Assembly (NCBI GenBank): GCA_963746805.1
Contig: CAVVCQ010000001.1
Location: forward strand, 806,001 to 870,000
Source: DATHTC01 sp963746805
Lineage (GTDB): Bacteria; Actinomycetota; Thermoleophilia; Gaiellales; Gaiellaceae
Reading direction: 5' to 3'
DNA length: 64,000 bases
Every line of letters begins with the position of its first letter. Within the stretch, counting starts at the first letter, position 1. A program made the position numbers and the translations under genes. Under the pieces are notes generated by a model that made no database searches, was not told the DNA's origin, and saw only the letters and a program-made list of their open reading frames with translations. This document shows, piece after piece, positions 1 through 7,668 of this stretch.

Positions 1-1029
1 ACGCCGGCCGAGGTCGCGCTCGCGTGGTTGCTCGCACAGTCTCCGGCCGTCGTCGCGATCCCTGGAGCGCGCCGCCCTGAGACGGCCGTCTCAGCTTCGC
101 GCGCGGCGACCCTCGAGCTCGCCGTCGAGGACCTGGATGCGCTCGGACGGTCGCGACCCCGAGCTCGCGCGACGCCGACGCGCGACGGAGACGTCGTCCT
201 CGTGATGGGCATCCCCGGTGCCGGCAAGACGCGCCTCGCCGCCGAGCACGTCGCCCGCGGGTACCGGCGCCTCAACCGCGACGAACGCGCCGGCTCGCTG
301 CGCGACCTCGCCGACGCGCTCGACGAGGAGCTGGCCGCGGGCGAGCCGCGCGTCGTCCTCGACAACACGTACGTCACCCGCTCGGCGCGCAGCTACGTCG
401 TCGACGCAGCGCGCCGGCACGGCGTCCCGGTGCGGTGCGTCTGGCTCGACACACCGCTCGCACAGGCCCAGGTCAACCTCGTCGAGCGCCTGCTCACGGA
501 GGTCGGGTCGCTGCCGTCGCCGGACGACCTGGCGAAGCTGGCGCGCGAGCGTCCGGGCGTGCTCGCGCCGACCTCCCAGATGCGCCTGCTCCGCGAGCTG
601 GAGCCGCCGACGGAGGACGAGGGGTTCGCGGCCGTCGAGCGGGTCGAGTTCCGGCGGGTGCCGGGAGCGGGGCGCGCCGGGGTGTTCGTCGCGGCGGCGG
701 CCGTGGACGCGGAGGGTTGGGAGGGGCTCGACCCCGACGCGCCGCACCTCGTCTTCGACTGGCGCCCTGAGTCCGCGCCGGATGCGCTGACGTCGATCGC
801 CGCACGCGTATCCGCAGCGGTCACGGGCCCGGTCGAGGCGGCCCTCTGCCCGCACGGCGGCGGTCCGCCGCGCTGCTGGTGCCGGCCGCCGCTCCCCGGC
901 CTGCCCCTCGCCTTCGCGCGGGCGCACGACGTCGACCCGGCGCGTTCCGTCCTCGTCGGGACGAGCGCGGCGCACCGCACCCTGGCGACGACGCTCGGCG
1001 CGCGCTTCGTGGAGGCGGGGCTCAGCTGA
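1..1029 (+). CDS. Aldo/keto reductase (C-terminal part) fused to P-loop kinase and degenerate GmhB-like HAD domain (5' truncated)
   Basis: The reading frame is open at the window edge, so the N-terminus is missing. The first ~50 visible residues (EVALAWLLAQSP, IPGARRPE) match the C-terminal helix and NADP-binding end of aldo/keto reductases. Residues ~64-200 form a P-loop kinase-like domain with Walker A GIPGAGKT, resembling AAA_33/polynucleotide-kinase-type proteins. The last ~130 residues carry a CPH...CWCRPP..G pattern typical of the zinc-binding loop of GmhB/histidinol-phosphatase HAD enzymes, but the usual RKP reads RPP and the following GD..D motif reads GTSAAH, so phosphatase activity is doubtful. 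The domain order suggests an oxidoreductase-kinase-phosphatase fusion; the substrate is unknown. It converges with the next gene, overlapping by 8 bases. Confidence 0.7.
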   Translation, partial: TPAEVALAWLLAQSPAVVAIPGARRPETAVSASRAATLELAVEDLDALGRSRPRARATPTRDGDVVLVMGIPGAGKTRLAAEHVARGYRRLNRDERAGSLRDLADALDEELAAGEPRVVLDNTYVTRSARSYVVDAARRHGVPVRCVWLDTPLAQAQVNLVERLLTEVGSLPSPDDLAKLARERPGVLAPTSQMRLLRELEPPTEDEGFAAVERVEFRRVPGAGRAGVFVAAAAVDAEGWEGLDPDAPHLVFDWRPESAPDALTSIAARVSAAVTGPVEAALCPHGGGPPRCWCRPPLPGLPLAFARAHDVDPARSVLVGTSAAHRTLATTLGARFVEAGLS

Positions 1030-1546
1030 AGCGCTCGGCGTCGGCGATCACCGCGACGGCGCCCACGACACCGACGATCGCGCCGATCGCGTCCGCACTC
1101 GGCACCTCGAGGGACCCGAGCACGCCCCAGACGGTGAGATAGATCCACGAGCCGAGCGTTGCGCCGTAGATCAAGGCCAGGCCGCGTCCGTGCGTCGGCC
1201 GCACGACGCCGAACAGGCGAGGCCCGGCCTGTGGCTCTGCGGGCGGTGGAGGCGGCGCGCCGTCCTCCGGGTCGAGCCCACGCTCGAGCAGCAGCACGCG
1301 CGCGCCCACCTCCCGGAGGAGCGTGGTGTTCCGGAGCTCGTAGAGGTACACGCCGAGGGTCGCGACGAGGCCGACGAGCCCGACGGCTGCGAAGTCCTCC
1401 GGCTCGGCGCGCTGCGGGAGGATCGCGACCGTCGCGCCCGCGATGGTCGGGACGAACGCGAGCAGGCGGAAGCGGATCTCCCCGAGCTCGCGCAGCCGCG
1501 CCACGTTCCGCTCGTGGTCGAGCCGCAGCAGCTCCGAGTCGCGCAT
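1022..1546 (-). CDS. Hypothetical four-helix membrane protein
   Basis: A 174-residue protein with a charged N-terminal helix (MRDSELLRLDHERN), two hydrophobic segments at about residues 28-66, a cytoplasmic Pro-rich linker (APPPPPAEP) near residue 98, and two further membrane segments near the C-terminus. The pattern resembles the N-terminal RipA/YfdX-like or 'four-helix' small membrane proteins of actinobacteria, but I do not recognise a named family. It starts with ATG and its stop lies 8 bases inside the end of the convergent fusion gene. Function unknown. Confidence 0.6.
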   Translation of the reverse strand: MRDSELLRLDHERNVARLRELGEIRFRLLAFVPTIAGATVAILPQRAEPEDFAAVGLVGLVATLGVYLYELRNTTLLREVGARVLLLERGLDPEDGAPPPPPAEPQAGPRLFGVVRPTHGRGLALIYGATLGSWIYLTVWGVLGSLEVPSADAIGAIVGVVGAVAVIADAERFS

Positions 1547-1582
1547 GGCCGAATGGATAGCGGTCGCGTCGGCCGTCGGCCG

Positions 1583-2383
1583 CTAGGTGAGCGCCCGGAG
1601 CGGCGGCACGGTGACGCTGTGCTGGACGAACTGTCGATCGTGCGGCGCGTCGCCCCGCTTGCGCAGGTGGATCGCGACGCGGTCGCCGGCACGCTCGATC
1701 TCGACGACCGCCCACCAGCGCCCGTCGACCGACGAGCGCGTGACCTCGGCGCCGACCTCCGGCAGCTCGTCCTCCGACCACGCGCCGCGCCAGAGCTCGC
1801 GGCCCGCCGAGTCCTCGCGGATCCAGACCACGGGCGCGTCGATCCCGGCGTCGGGCGGCGCAGCGCCTGCGGCCCAGACCGAGATCGGGTCGTAGCTCGG
1901 CTGCTCGTCGCGGGTGATCTCGCGCAGGGTCGTCCGGAGCTCGTCGGGCGTCGGGTTCCCCCAGAACCAGAAGCCGTTCCAGCGGCGCCGGATGACGCGC
2001 TTCGAGTCGAGGACGAAGGTCAGCGGCAGGAACGGGCGGTGCTTCTCGTCCGTCAACTCGACGATGCCGAGCTCCTCGGCGACGGCCCGGTCCTCGTCGG
2101 AGAGGAACGGGAAGTCGGCGCCGAGGCCGGCCCGGAAGGCGCCGTTGACGTAGGGCGTATCGATCGTGACGACCGCGATGCGGCCGTACTCGCGTTGGAG
2201 CTCGTCCTGCATGGCGACGAGGTTGCGGACGCGGATCTGCTCCTTCGGGCACCACCAGCCCCGCACGAACGCGAGGACGAGCGGGTGCTCGGACGCGATC
2301 GAGGAGAGCCTGCGGGGCGCGCCGGTGTGGTCGGGAAGCTCCAGGTCGGGGAACGGGTTGCCGGGCTCGAGGTCGGGTCTCAT
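1583..2383 (-). CDS. Thioredoxin-fold peroxiredoxin-like protein (AhpC/TSA family) with extra C-terminal domain
   Basis: The N-terminal ~170 residues follow the AhpC/TSA plan: PGNPFPDLELPDHTG, then RGWWCPKEQ with a candidate peroxidatic Cys at residue 45, and a FPFLSDED motif. There is no CxxC resolving Cys. From about residue 175 onward a separate ~90-residue part (VVWIREDSAGRELWRG, DRVAIHLRKRGD) is not standard for peroxiredoxins. The ATG at 2383 was chosen because the peroxiredoxin fold begins there; upstream codons in the same open frame have the look of non-coding shadow. The gene is divergent from the DUF1349 gene. Likely role: thiol-dependent peroxide reduction or redox sensing in the cytoplasm. 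Confidence 0.7.
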   Translation of the reverse strand: MRPDLEPGNPFPDLELPDHTGAPRRLSSIASEHPLVLAFVRGWWCPKEQIRVRNLVAMQDELQREYGRIAVVTIDTPYVNGAFRAGLGADFPFLSDEDRAVAEELGIVELTDEKHRPFLPLTFVLDSKRVIRRRWNGFWFWGNPTPDELRTTLREITRDEQPSYDPISVWAAGAAPPDAGIDAPVVWIREDSAGRELWRGAWSEDELPEVGAEVTRSSVDGRWWAVVEIERAGDRVAIHLRKRGDAPHDRQFVQHSVTVPPLRALT

Positions 2384-2512
2384 GGCGCTCACCACTTTCG
2401 TCTCGGGGTGCGGTAGCGTGGCCATCGTGACGGGGTTCGTCGTGGACTGCGGAGCCGTCCTCCTCCTCGCCGCCGAGGGCATCGAAGTCACGCCCGGGCG
2501 CGAGCTGCTCGC

Positions 2513-3109
2513 GTGAGGATCGCCGCGCTGCCAATGCCGCTGCGGTGGCTTCGAGAGCCGCAGAGCTCGCGCGTTCCGGACGAGGCATCGCTCCACGTGG
2601 TCGCGGGCGCCCGCACCGACTGGTTCGTCGACCCGCAGCGCTCGACCGAGGCGACGGTGAACGCGCCGGCGCTCGTCGGCGCTCCCAGCGGCGACTACCT
2701 TCTGAGCGCGCGCGTGACGGTCGACTTCGCCGCGACCTACGACGCCGGTGTGCTCATGCTCCACGAGCGCGACGACGTCTGGGCGAAGCTCTGCTTCGAG
2801 TACTCGCCGCAGGGCGAGCCGATGGTCGTCTCGGTCGTGACGCAGGGCGTGTCGGACGACTGCAACTCGTTCGTCGTCGACGGCCCGTCCGTGTGGCTGC
2901 GCATCGCGAGGATCGGGCCGGCGTTCGCCTTCCACGCGTCGACCGACGGCGACCGGTGGAGCTTCGTCCGCCACTTCGCCCTCGACGGCGCCGGTGAGCC
3001 GTTCGTCGGCTTCGCCGCCCAGTCCCCGACCGGCGACGGGTGCGCCGTCGCGTTCGAGCGGATCTCCTACCGCGCCGAGCGTCTCGACGACCTCCGCAGC
3101 GGCGCCTGA
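2513..3109 (+). CDS. DUF1349 (concanavalin-like lectin fold) protein
   Basis: A 198-residue protein matching DUF1349 by its plan: an early ...TDWFVDP element, a YDAGVLMLHERDDVWAKLCFE core, then VSDDCNSF and a C-terminal FVGFAAQSP strand. Family members are beta-sandwich, lectin-like proteins of uncertain function, sometimes annotated as regulators of enolase. The start is a GTG; an in-frame ATG at 2534 is an alternative. No signal peptide is visible, so it is probably cytoplasmic. It stands alone between two minus-strand genes. Confidence 0.75.
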   Translation: MRIAALPMPLRWLREPQSSRVPDEASLHVVAGARTDWFVDPQRSTEATVNAPALVGAPSGDYLLSARVTVDFAATYDAGVLMLHERDDVWAKLCFEYSPQGEPMVVSVVTQGVSDDCNSFVVDGPSVWLRIARIGPAFAFHASTDGDRWSFVRHFALDGAGEPFVGFAAQSPTGDGCAVAFERISYRAERLDDLRSGA

Positions 3110-3129
3110 GCTCGACGCCGTCGCGCGCC

Positions 3130-3510
3130 TTAGTCGAGCGGCGCGAACAGTCCGATCGTGTTGCCGTCCGGGTCGCGGAGGTAGGCGAACCGCTGTCCCC
3201 AGAACGCGTCCCAGGGCTCACGCTTGCCCTCGAACCCGGCGTCGACGACGCGCCTGTAGGTCGCATCGACGTCGGCAGGGTCGGCGCAGCGGAAGGCGAG
3301 CACGACTCTTTGACGCACGGGGCTCGGCAGGTCCGGCTCGATCTGCCTGATGAGCTCCTCGGTGTCCCACATCAGCCGGAGCCGGCCGCGAACATCGGCT
3401 TCCACGTGGTCCTCGCCGGCGTCCGGCACCTCGACCCCGAGCAGGCCGTAGAACCGGAGCGATGCGGCCATGTCGGCGGTCGTGATCCCGAACGCCTCGA
3501 GCTCGGCCAC
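3130..3510 (-). CDS. Glyoxalase/bleomycin-resistance (VOC) fold protein
   Basis: A 126-residue single-domain VOC protein: N-terminal ITTADMAASLRFYGLLGVEV motif and C-terminal FAYLRDPDGNTIGLF, both diagnostic of the vicinal-oxygen-chelate fold. These dimeric metal-dependent proteins act as lyases, dioxygenases or antibiotic-binding proteins; the substrate cannot be read here. GTG at 3510 was chosen as the first codon fitting the fold, and a TATCGT hexamer lies 6 bases upstream, consistent with a leaderless transcript. Confidence 0.75.
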   Translation of the reverse strand: MAELEAFGITTADMAASLRFYGLLGVEVPDAGEDHVEADVRGRLRLMWDTEELIRQIEPDLPSPVRQRVVLAFRCADPADVDATYRRVVDAGFEGKREPWDAFWGQRFAYLRDPDGNTIGLFAPLD

Positions 3511-3934
3511 GCGGGGACGATAGCTCCGTGCGTCGATCGCCGGCACTAGCTCGGCGGGTCGTCCGGGCGAACCGTCGGGATTGGCCTCCAGACGCGCACG
3601 ATGACCGCCGCCACAGTTGAGGCGGCGCAGAGCGCGCAAGCGGCGCGAGCGGGAGAAGGCAGCCCGGGCGATGCAGGACGAGGACGCCGTACATCGCGTT
3701 GCCGAGAACACGCACCGCTACATGGGCTCCGGTCCCGGCGCGACCTAGCTCCCCCGCCCTGGCGAGGCGGCGCCGCGCGTTTGAGCGAAGATCACGTCGT
3801 GGGCGGCCGGGCCGACCGGAACAAAGGCCGTTAGCGCCGGTGCAGGCTGGCGGCGGGCGGGGGCACGTGGTGATCGTTCACGGACTCGGGGCGTTCCCCT
3901 TGTGCGAGTCGATACGAGATGGAATGATCGCGGC
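3511..3934. other. Non-coding stretch, no feature recognised
   Basis: About 420 bases between the VOC gene and the first tiny Cys/His protein. Open frames cross it on both strands but none shows a recognisable domain or a convincing start. Apart from the TATCGT hexamer at its left end I see no RNA gene, repeat or terminator here. Confidence 0.4.
3517..3522 (-). promoter_or_regulatory. Putative -10 element (TATCGT), leaderless
   Basis: TATCGT ends 6 bases before the GTG of the VOC gene at 3510, so transcription would begin at or next to the start codon. Confidence 0.35.
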
Positions 3935-4123
3935 ATGACGGCAGCGCACGTTCGCTGCTTCTGGAAGTGGCCGCTCGGTCATCGCTGGGTGTTCGAGCAC
4001 GAAGGCCTGCGCCACGTCAAGCGCTGCCAGGATTGCGGACGTAGGAAGGGTCTGGGCATCCCGTCTTCGGCAACTGACCGGGAGCTGCCTGACCGAGGCG
4101 GCGTCGGTGGGGACGGCGATTAG
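3935..4123 (+). CDS. Tiny Cys/His (possible zinc-binding) protein, copy 1
   Basis: A 62-residue protein with the pattern C-x7-H-x-W ... C-x2-C-G (RCFWKWPLGHRW ... RCQDCGRRKG), which suggests a single CHCC metal site. Two similar proteins follow within 800 bases (4324 and 4531). ATG at 3935 was preferred to an upstream GTG at 3902 because the shared motif starts a few residues after it. The stop codon TAG overlaps the GTG start of the next gene (TAGTG), implying translational coupling. Function unknown. Confidence 0.55.
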   Translation: MTAAHVRCFWKWPLGHRWVFEHEGLRHVKRCQDCGRRKGLGIPSSATDRELPDRGGVGGDGD

Positions 4124-4311
4124 TGCGTCTTGCGCTCGCCCTGTTCGCCGTCGTTTTCCTCGCCGGGCTGGCGGTGACGTTGACGACCGGCGGCCTGCTC
4201 GGCCCGATCCTGATCGTCGGCGCAGTCGGCGGCCTGGGCTGGATGATGGCGCCGGTGCTCATTGACGAGGTCGCGCACTGGCTGTCGACGGGCACCGTTC
4301 GCCGGCGCTGA
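4123..4311 (+). CDS. Small hydrophobic membrane protein
   Basis: 62 residues with two membrane-spanning segments (about residues 3-20 and 26-47) and a basic C-terminus (VRRR). It starts with GTG within the stop codon of the preceding tiny Cys/His protein, so the two are probably co-translated. No family recognised. Confidence 0.5.
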   Translation: MRLALALFAVVFLAGLAVTLTTGGLLGPILIVGAVGGLGWMMAPVLIDEVAHWLSTGTVRRR

Positions 4312-4323
4312 ATTGGAGGGGCG

Positions 4324-4518
4324 ATGAGACCGGTCGCATGTTGGCTGGGTCGTCATGAGTGGACGGCCCGCGTTGAACATGGAGAGAGGTACAAGGTGTG
4401 CGCGAGGTGTGGGAAGGAGCCTCGGGGGCCGCGTGGTGCCACGGGCTACGGGCGGAAGGACGACCAAGGTGGCTACCCCAGCGGTGGCGAGGGCGCCGGT
4501 GGCGACGGCGATGGCTAG
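4324..4518 (+). CDS. Tiny Cys/His (possible zinc-binding) protein, copy 2
   Basis: 64 residues with C-x4-H-x-W ... C-x2-C-G (ACWLGRHEW ... VCARCGKEP), the same arrangement as its neighbours, followed by a Gly-rich tail. A strong ribosome-binding site (TTGGAGGGGCG) lies just before the ATG, unlike most genes here. It lies 12 bases after the small membrane protein, so the four small genes probably form one transcript. Confidence 0.55.
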   Translation: MRPVACWLGRHEWTARVEHGERYKVCARCGKEPRGPRGATGYGRKDDQGGYPSGGEGAGGDGDG

Positions 4519-4530
4519 GCCGCTCTGATC

Positions 4531-4686
4531 ATGGCCAAGCGCTGGCGCTGCTACGTGAGACTGCACCGATGGGTGGTGAGATGGCGCGACGAGCACGGTG
4601 AGCAGAACAGGTACATCGTCTGCCGTGACTGCGGTGAGGAACGCGACCTCGGCCCAGTCGACATACCGCCGGGGGCCTACTTCTAG
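4531..4686 (+). CDS. Tiny Cys/His (possible zinc-binding) protein, copy 3
   Basis: A 51-residue open frame from ATG to TAG that begins 12 bases after copy 2. It repeats the motif: RCYVRLHRW, then 16 residues, then VCRDCGEERD, i.e. C-x4-H-x-W ... C-x2-C-G. Because the three copies keep the motif while the rest differs, I take it as a real gene despite its length. Function unknown. Confidence 0.5.
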   Translation: MAKRWRCYVRLHRWVVRWRDEHGEQNRYIVCRDCGEERDLGPVDIPPGAYF

Positions 4687-5175
4687 GACGGCCGAGGCCC
4701 GACGGGACAGCTGGCGCTGACGACGGGCTACGGGAAGTCCCTTCGTGGGCGGGTACGCGAAGGACGGCGAAGACCTTGGGCGCCCGCGAGTTCGCGGAGC
4801 CGAATGCTCGCTCTCGACCTACGACCGCAGAGTGCGGGCAAGAGGCGGCTGTGGGCGCAACGGAGATGCGGCACCTCCGCCGCCCGCCCCCGGAGCGACC
4901 GGGTGCGACCACCGTCTTGCCCGCGCCGAAATCCTAGGAGGATGTCTCCTCGCGTCCATCCGGGGTTCCCCCGATTATGACAAGAGGCAATTTCTGCCCA
5001 TGCGCGAGCGGCCGTCTTCGCGTTGCGGGAACGCCGTGACACGGTGGCGCTGTGCGACAAGGTCTATCGCGTTGTCGCGTCGTCTACCTCGACGACGACG
5101 GTGGCGTGCGCGGGATGCCGCGGCTCGAAGAGACGCAGCAGGCGACGAGCGCATGAGCTCCGCCGGAGACGGGCC
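4687..5175. other. Largely non-coding stretch with a decayed gene remnant
   Basis: About 490 bases with no intact gene. A frame without start from 4981 reads QEAISAHARAAVFALRE..., then slips by one base near 5075 into VVYLDDDGGVRGMPRLEE and stops at 5156. That reads like the tail of a short protein that lost its start and frame. The final part is repeated at 5378. Confidence 0.35.
5082..5135 (+). repeat. Direct repeat, copy 1 (decayed coding tail)
   Basis: 54 bases encoding VVYLDDDGGVRGMPRLEET (from V2) in one frame. About 80% identical to the copy at 5378, with most differences conservative at the codon level, so both probably come from one short gene. Confidence 0.45.
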
Positions 5176-5325
5176 TTATTCGTCGATTCGGCCTGTGAAC
5201 ACTCCGATTGCGAACGCAATCAAGGCCAAGATCAGCAGCAGCCAAATCAAGCTGTGTATGGCGATGCCCCCGGCAACAGCCGCCACAAGGATGATCACGC
5301 CGAGAATGATCCAAACCGGTCTCAT
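5176..5325 (-). CDS. Small hydrophobic membrane protein
   Basis: 49 residues from ATG at 5325: MRPVWIILGVIILVAAVAG, a short loop, then a second hydrophobic helix and a charged end (TGRIDE). The frame can be extended upstream to 5364 but the added residues are polar and lack features. It lies between the two copies of the direct repeat, on the opposite strand. No family recognised. Confidence 0.5.
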   Translation of the reverse strand: MRPVWIILGVIILVAAVAGGIAIHSLIWLLLILALIAFAIGVFTGRIDE

Positions 5326-5377
5326 GCCGGGCGCATTCTCCCCGGCGGGCGGACCGCTTGACAAGCCCGACGCCGCC

Positions 5378-5431
5378 GTCTACCTCGACGACGACGACGA
5401 CGTGCGAGGGATGCTGATGCTCGAGCAGACG
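5378..5431 (+). repeat. Direct repeat, copy 2 (decayed coding tail)
   Basis: Second copy of the 54-base coding-like repeat; it reads VYLDDDDDVRGMLMLEQT and ends at a TGA at 5438. Flanks the small membrane gene together with copy 1. Confidence 0.45.
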
Positions 5432-5582
5432 TCGCGCTGAACTCGACCGCGCCGCGTTGCCGACATTGGGAACGGGCGCCCGCGAGGGCGGCGTCATTCC
5501 TTGTGACAATCCTGTGACGATTCGGGTGTCATCGCCCCTCTCTTCGCGCGCTCCTGAGCCTGAGCGAAGACCCAACCAGGTG

Positions 5583-5615
5583 AACAAAAACCCCCGCATA
5601 TGCAGGGGTTTTCGT
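5583..5615 (-). terminator. Rho-independent terminator after tRNA-Glu
   Basis: Just downstream of the tRNA on its own strand, AAAACCCCTGCATATG pairs with CGGGGGTTTT and is followed by a T run: a GC stem flanked by A and T tracts. Confidence 0.8.
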
Positions 5616-5619
5616 CAGG

Positions 5620-5692
5620 AGGCGCATACGGGATTCGAACCCGTGCCGCCGCCGTGAGAGGGCGGTGTCCTAGGCCTCTAGACGAATGCGCC
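5620..5692 (-). tRNA. tRNA-Glu (anticodon CUC)
   Basis: On the minus strand a full cloverleaf can be drawn: acceptor GGCGCAT/ATGCGCC, D-arm with GTCTAGAGGCCTAGGAC, anticodon stem CCGCC/GGCGG with loop CTCTCAC (anticodon CUC), and T-arm CGGGTTCGAATCCCG. CCA is not encoded. A terminator hairpin follows directly. Confidence 0.95.
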
Positions 5693-5718
5693 CCGGACGC
5701 GCGGCAGTGTAGCTGGTT

Positions 5719-5747
5719 TGCCCGCGGCCTAGGAGGCGCGGTACCGT
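5719..5747 (+). promoter_or_regulatory. Promoter of cyclase gene (TTGCCC-17-TACCGT)
   Basis: TTGCCC and TACCGT are spaced by 17 bases; the -10 element ends 7 bases before the ATG at 5755, so the mRNA would be leaderless. Confidence 0.45.
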
Positions 5748-5754
5748 CGTCGCG

Positions 5755-7149
5755 ATGCCCGCTCGACGCCGTGTGCTGGTCGTCGGCGCGTTGCTCGCGC
5801 TGCCCGTCGCGATCCTCCTGCTTCTGCTCGCGCGGCCGTCGCTCGATGCGACGTGGGAGAACCAGCCGGCGCACTTCTGGCTCGTCCTGCTGGCGGCGCT
5901 CGCGAGCGTCGGCCTCGGCGTCGCCGTCTTCCGCGCGGCCCGGCAGCGCGGCGACGCGCGACTGCTCCTGGTCTCGCTCGCGTTCGTCGCGGCCGCCGGC
6001 TTCCTCGGCCTCCACGCGCTCGCGACGCCGGGCGTGCTGCTCGAGGGATCGACGCCGGGATTCCTCCTCGCGAACCCGATCGGGCTCGTCGTCGCCGGCG
6101 TGTTCGCCGCGCTCTCGCCGTGGCGCTGGAACCGACGCACCTCGCTGCGGCTGATCGCGTGGTCGGGCGTCCTCATGGGACTGCTCCTCGGCGTCCTGGG
6201 CGTGTGGGCGGTGTTCTCGGTCTTCGAGCTGCCGCCGCTCGACCGCGCGCTGACGCTCGACGACGCGGAGAGCACGCTGTGGGCGATCGCGATGGTCGGC
6301 TTACCGCTGTACGCGATCGCGGCGTTCGGCTACCTCCGCCTTTACCGCGAGCGCGGGACGAAGCTCGTCTTCGGCATCACCGTCGCCTTCGTCCTGCTCG
6401 CCGAGGCGATGCTCGTGGTCGCCGTTGCCGAGAACTGGCGCCTCAGCTGGTGGGAGTGGCACGTGCTGATGGTGCTCGCGTTCGCGTCGATCTCGTTCGC
6501 GGCGTGGAAGGAATGGCCGGAGGAGCGGTTCGCGCATCTGTACCTCGACGAGACGCTGTCGGCGTCGGAGGAGGTGACGCTGATGTTCGCCGACCTCCAG
6601 GGCTACACGAGCTTCACGGAGCGCGTGGGGCCCGACGAGGCGACGAGGATGCTGAACACCTATTGGGCCGAGCTCCTCCCGGTGCTCGAGCGCTACCGCG
6701 CGGACGTCCAGGATCTGATCGGGGACGAGGTGATGGCGATCTTCCGCGGCGATGACCACGCTGCGCGCGCAGGGCGGGCAGCGCTCGTGTTCCAGGAGGA
6801 GGCGGCCCGGATCGCTGAGAACAGCTGGCCCCGCTTCCGCGCCGGCCTCAACACGGGCGTGGTCACGGCCGGCATCGTCGGCGCCAGCACTGGCCTGCGG
6901 AAGCACGGCGTGGTCGGCGACACGGTCAACGTCGCGGCGCGGCTCCAGTCCGCGGCTCCGGTCGGCTGCGTGCTCGTGGCGGAGGAGACGACGCGGCACC
7001 TGCCGCCGGAGGCGGTCGTCGAGGAGCGGGCGCCGCTCGACCTGAAGGGCAAGGAGGAGCCGGTACAGGCGTACGTGCTCCGCTCCATGCCCGAGCCGGA
7101 GGCGCAGCGGCGTCGGACCCGCTCAGGCCTCTTCCGGACGCCGGGCTGA
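5755..7149 (+). CDS. Membrane-anchored class III adenylate/guanylate cyclase
   Basis: 464 residues. The N-terminal ~255 residues hold about seven hydrophobic segments; the C-terminal ~190 form a class III nucleotide cyclase catalytic domain. The first metal Asp is in LMFADLQGYTSF, the second in LIGDEVMAIF, and the transition-state Asn/Arg lie in GDTVNVAARL, so the domain looks active. It converts ATP (or GTP) to a cyclic nucleotide at the inner face of the membrane; substrate choice cannot be fixed from these residues. The gene stands alone, in front of a convergent membrane-protein gene whose stop it overlaps by 27 bases. Confidence 0.88.
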   Translation: MPARRRVLVVGALLALPVAILLLLLARPSLDATWENQPAHFWLVLLAALASVGLGVAVFRAARQRGDARLLLVSLAFVAAAGFLGLHALATPGVLLEGSTPGFLLANPIGLVVAGVFAALSPWRWNRRTSLRLIAWSGVLMGLLLGVLGVWAVFSVFELPPLDRALTLDDAESTLWAIAMVGLPLYAIAAFGYLRLYRERGTKLVFGITVAFVLLAEAMLVVAVAENWRLSWWEWHVLMVLAFASISFAAWKEWPEERFAHLYLDETLSASEEVTLMFADLQGYTSFTERVGPDEATRMLNTYWAELLPVLERYRADVQDLIGDEVMAIFRGDDHAARAGRAALVFQEEAARIAENSWPRFRAGLNTGVVTAGIVGASTGLRKHGVVGDTVNVAARLQSAAPVGCVLVAEETTRHLPPEAVVEERAPLDLKGKEEPVQAYVLRSMPEPEAQRRRTRSGLFRTPG

Positions 7150-7668
7150 GTCGTCCTCGCCGCGCGCGAGCCGGGCGATCAGCGCGAGCACGGCGGCCGC
7201 GGCGAGGATCCCGACGGCGTTCCAGATCGTCGAGGACGAGAGCGGGACGGCGGTGGCGGCGAGCACGAACGTCGCCAGGACGAGCGCGGCGGCCGCGAGG
7301 GCCCCCAAGGCGACGAGGCGCCGCACGGCCACCGCGGCCTCCTCGCGCGCCGTCGCCGCGAGCTCGACCGACCAGTAGCCGAGCTCCGCGACCAGGAGCA
7401 GCCCCGTCGCGACGAGCGGCGACGCGCCGTCGACGCCCGGCTCATCCGCGAGCGTGACGGCGTACGCCGCCGCGAGCCCGAGGAGTCCCCAGGTGACGAG
7501 CTGACCGCGTCCGAGGGCCACCGCAGCGGCGATGAGCAGCACGCCGACGGCCGCCGTCGCCACCACGACCCCGTCCTCCGCCCCGGCGTGGGCCGCGACG
7601 CCGACGGCGAGCACGACCGCAGCGGCACCCGTCGCTATCCGCGCGCCACGCGAGCCTGACGCCGCCAC
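7123..7668 (-). CDS. Hypothetical membrane protein of the MoxR operon
   Basis: 181 residues, almost entirely hydrophobic, with about six membrane segments of Ala/Val/Leu type and a charged C-terminus. GTG at 7668 was chosen because GGAGGTG lies 6 bases upstream; it overlaps the end of the DUF58 gene by 34 bases, so it is the last gene of that operon. Its 3' end overlaps the convergent cyclase gene by 27 bases. No family recognised. Confidence 0.6.
   Translation of the reverse strand: MAASGSRGARIATGAAAVVLAVGVAAHAGAEDGVVVATAAVGVLLIAAAVALGRGQLVTWGLLGLAAAYAVTLADEPGVDGASPLVATGLLLVAELGYWSVELAATAREEAAVAVRRLVALGALAAAALVLATFVLAATAVPLSSSTIWNAVGILAAAAVLALIARLARGEDDSARRPEEA

Noticed and set aside
393..2588. 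Very long minus-strand open frame of 731 codons, and many similar long frames opposite real genes
   Set aside because: In DNA this GC-rich, stops are rare on every frame. The translated sequence is Arg/Ala/Pro-rich without domains and covers recognisable genes on other frames.
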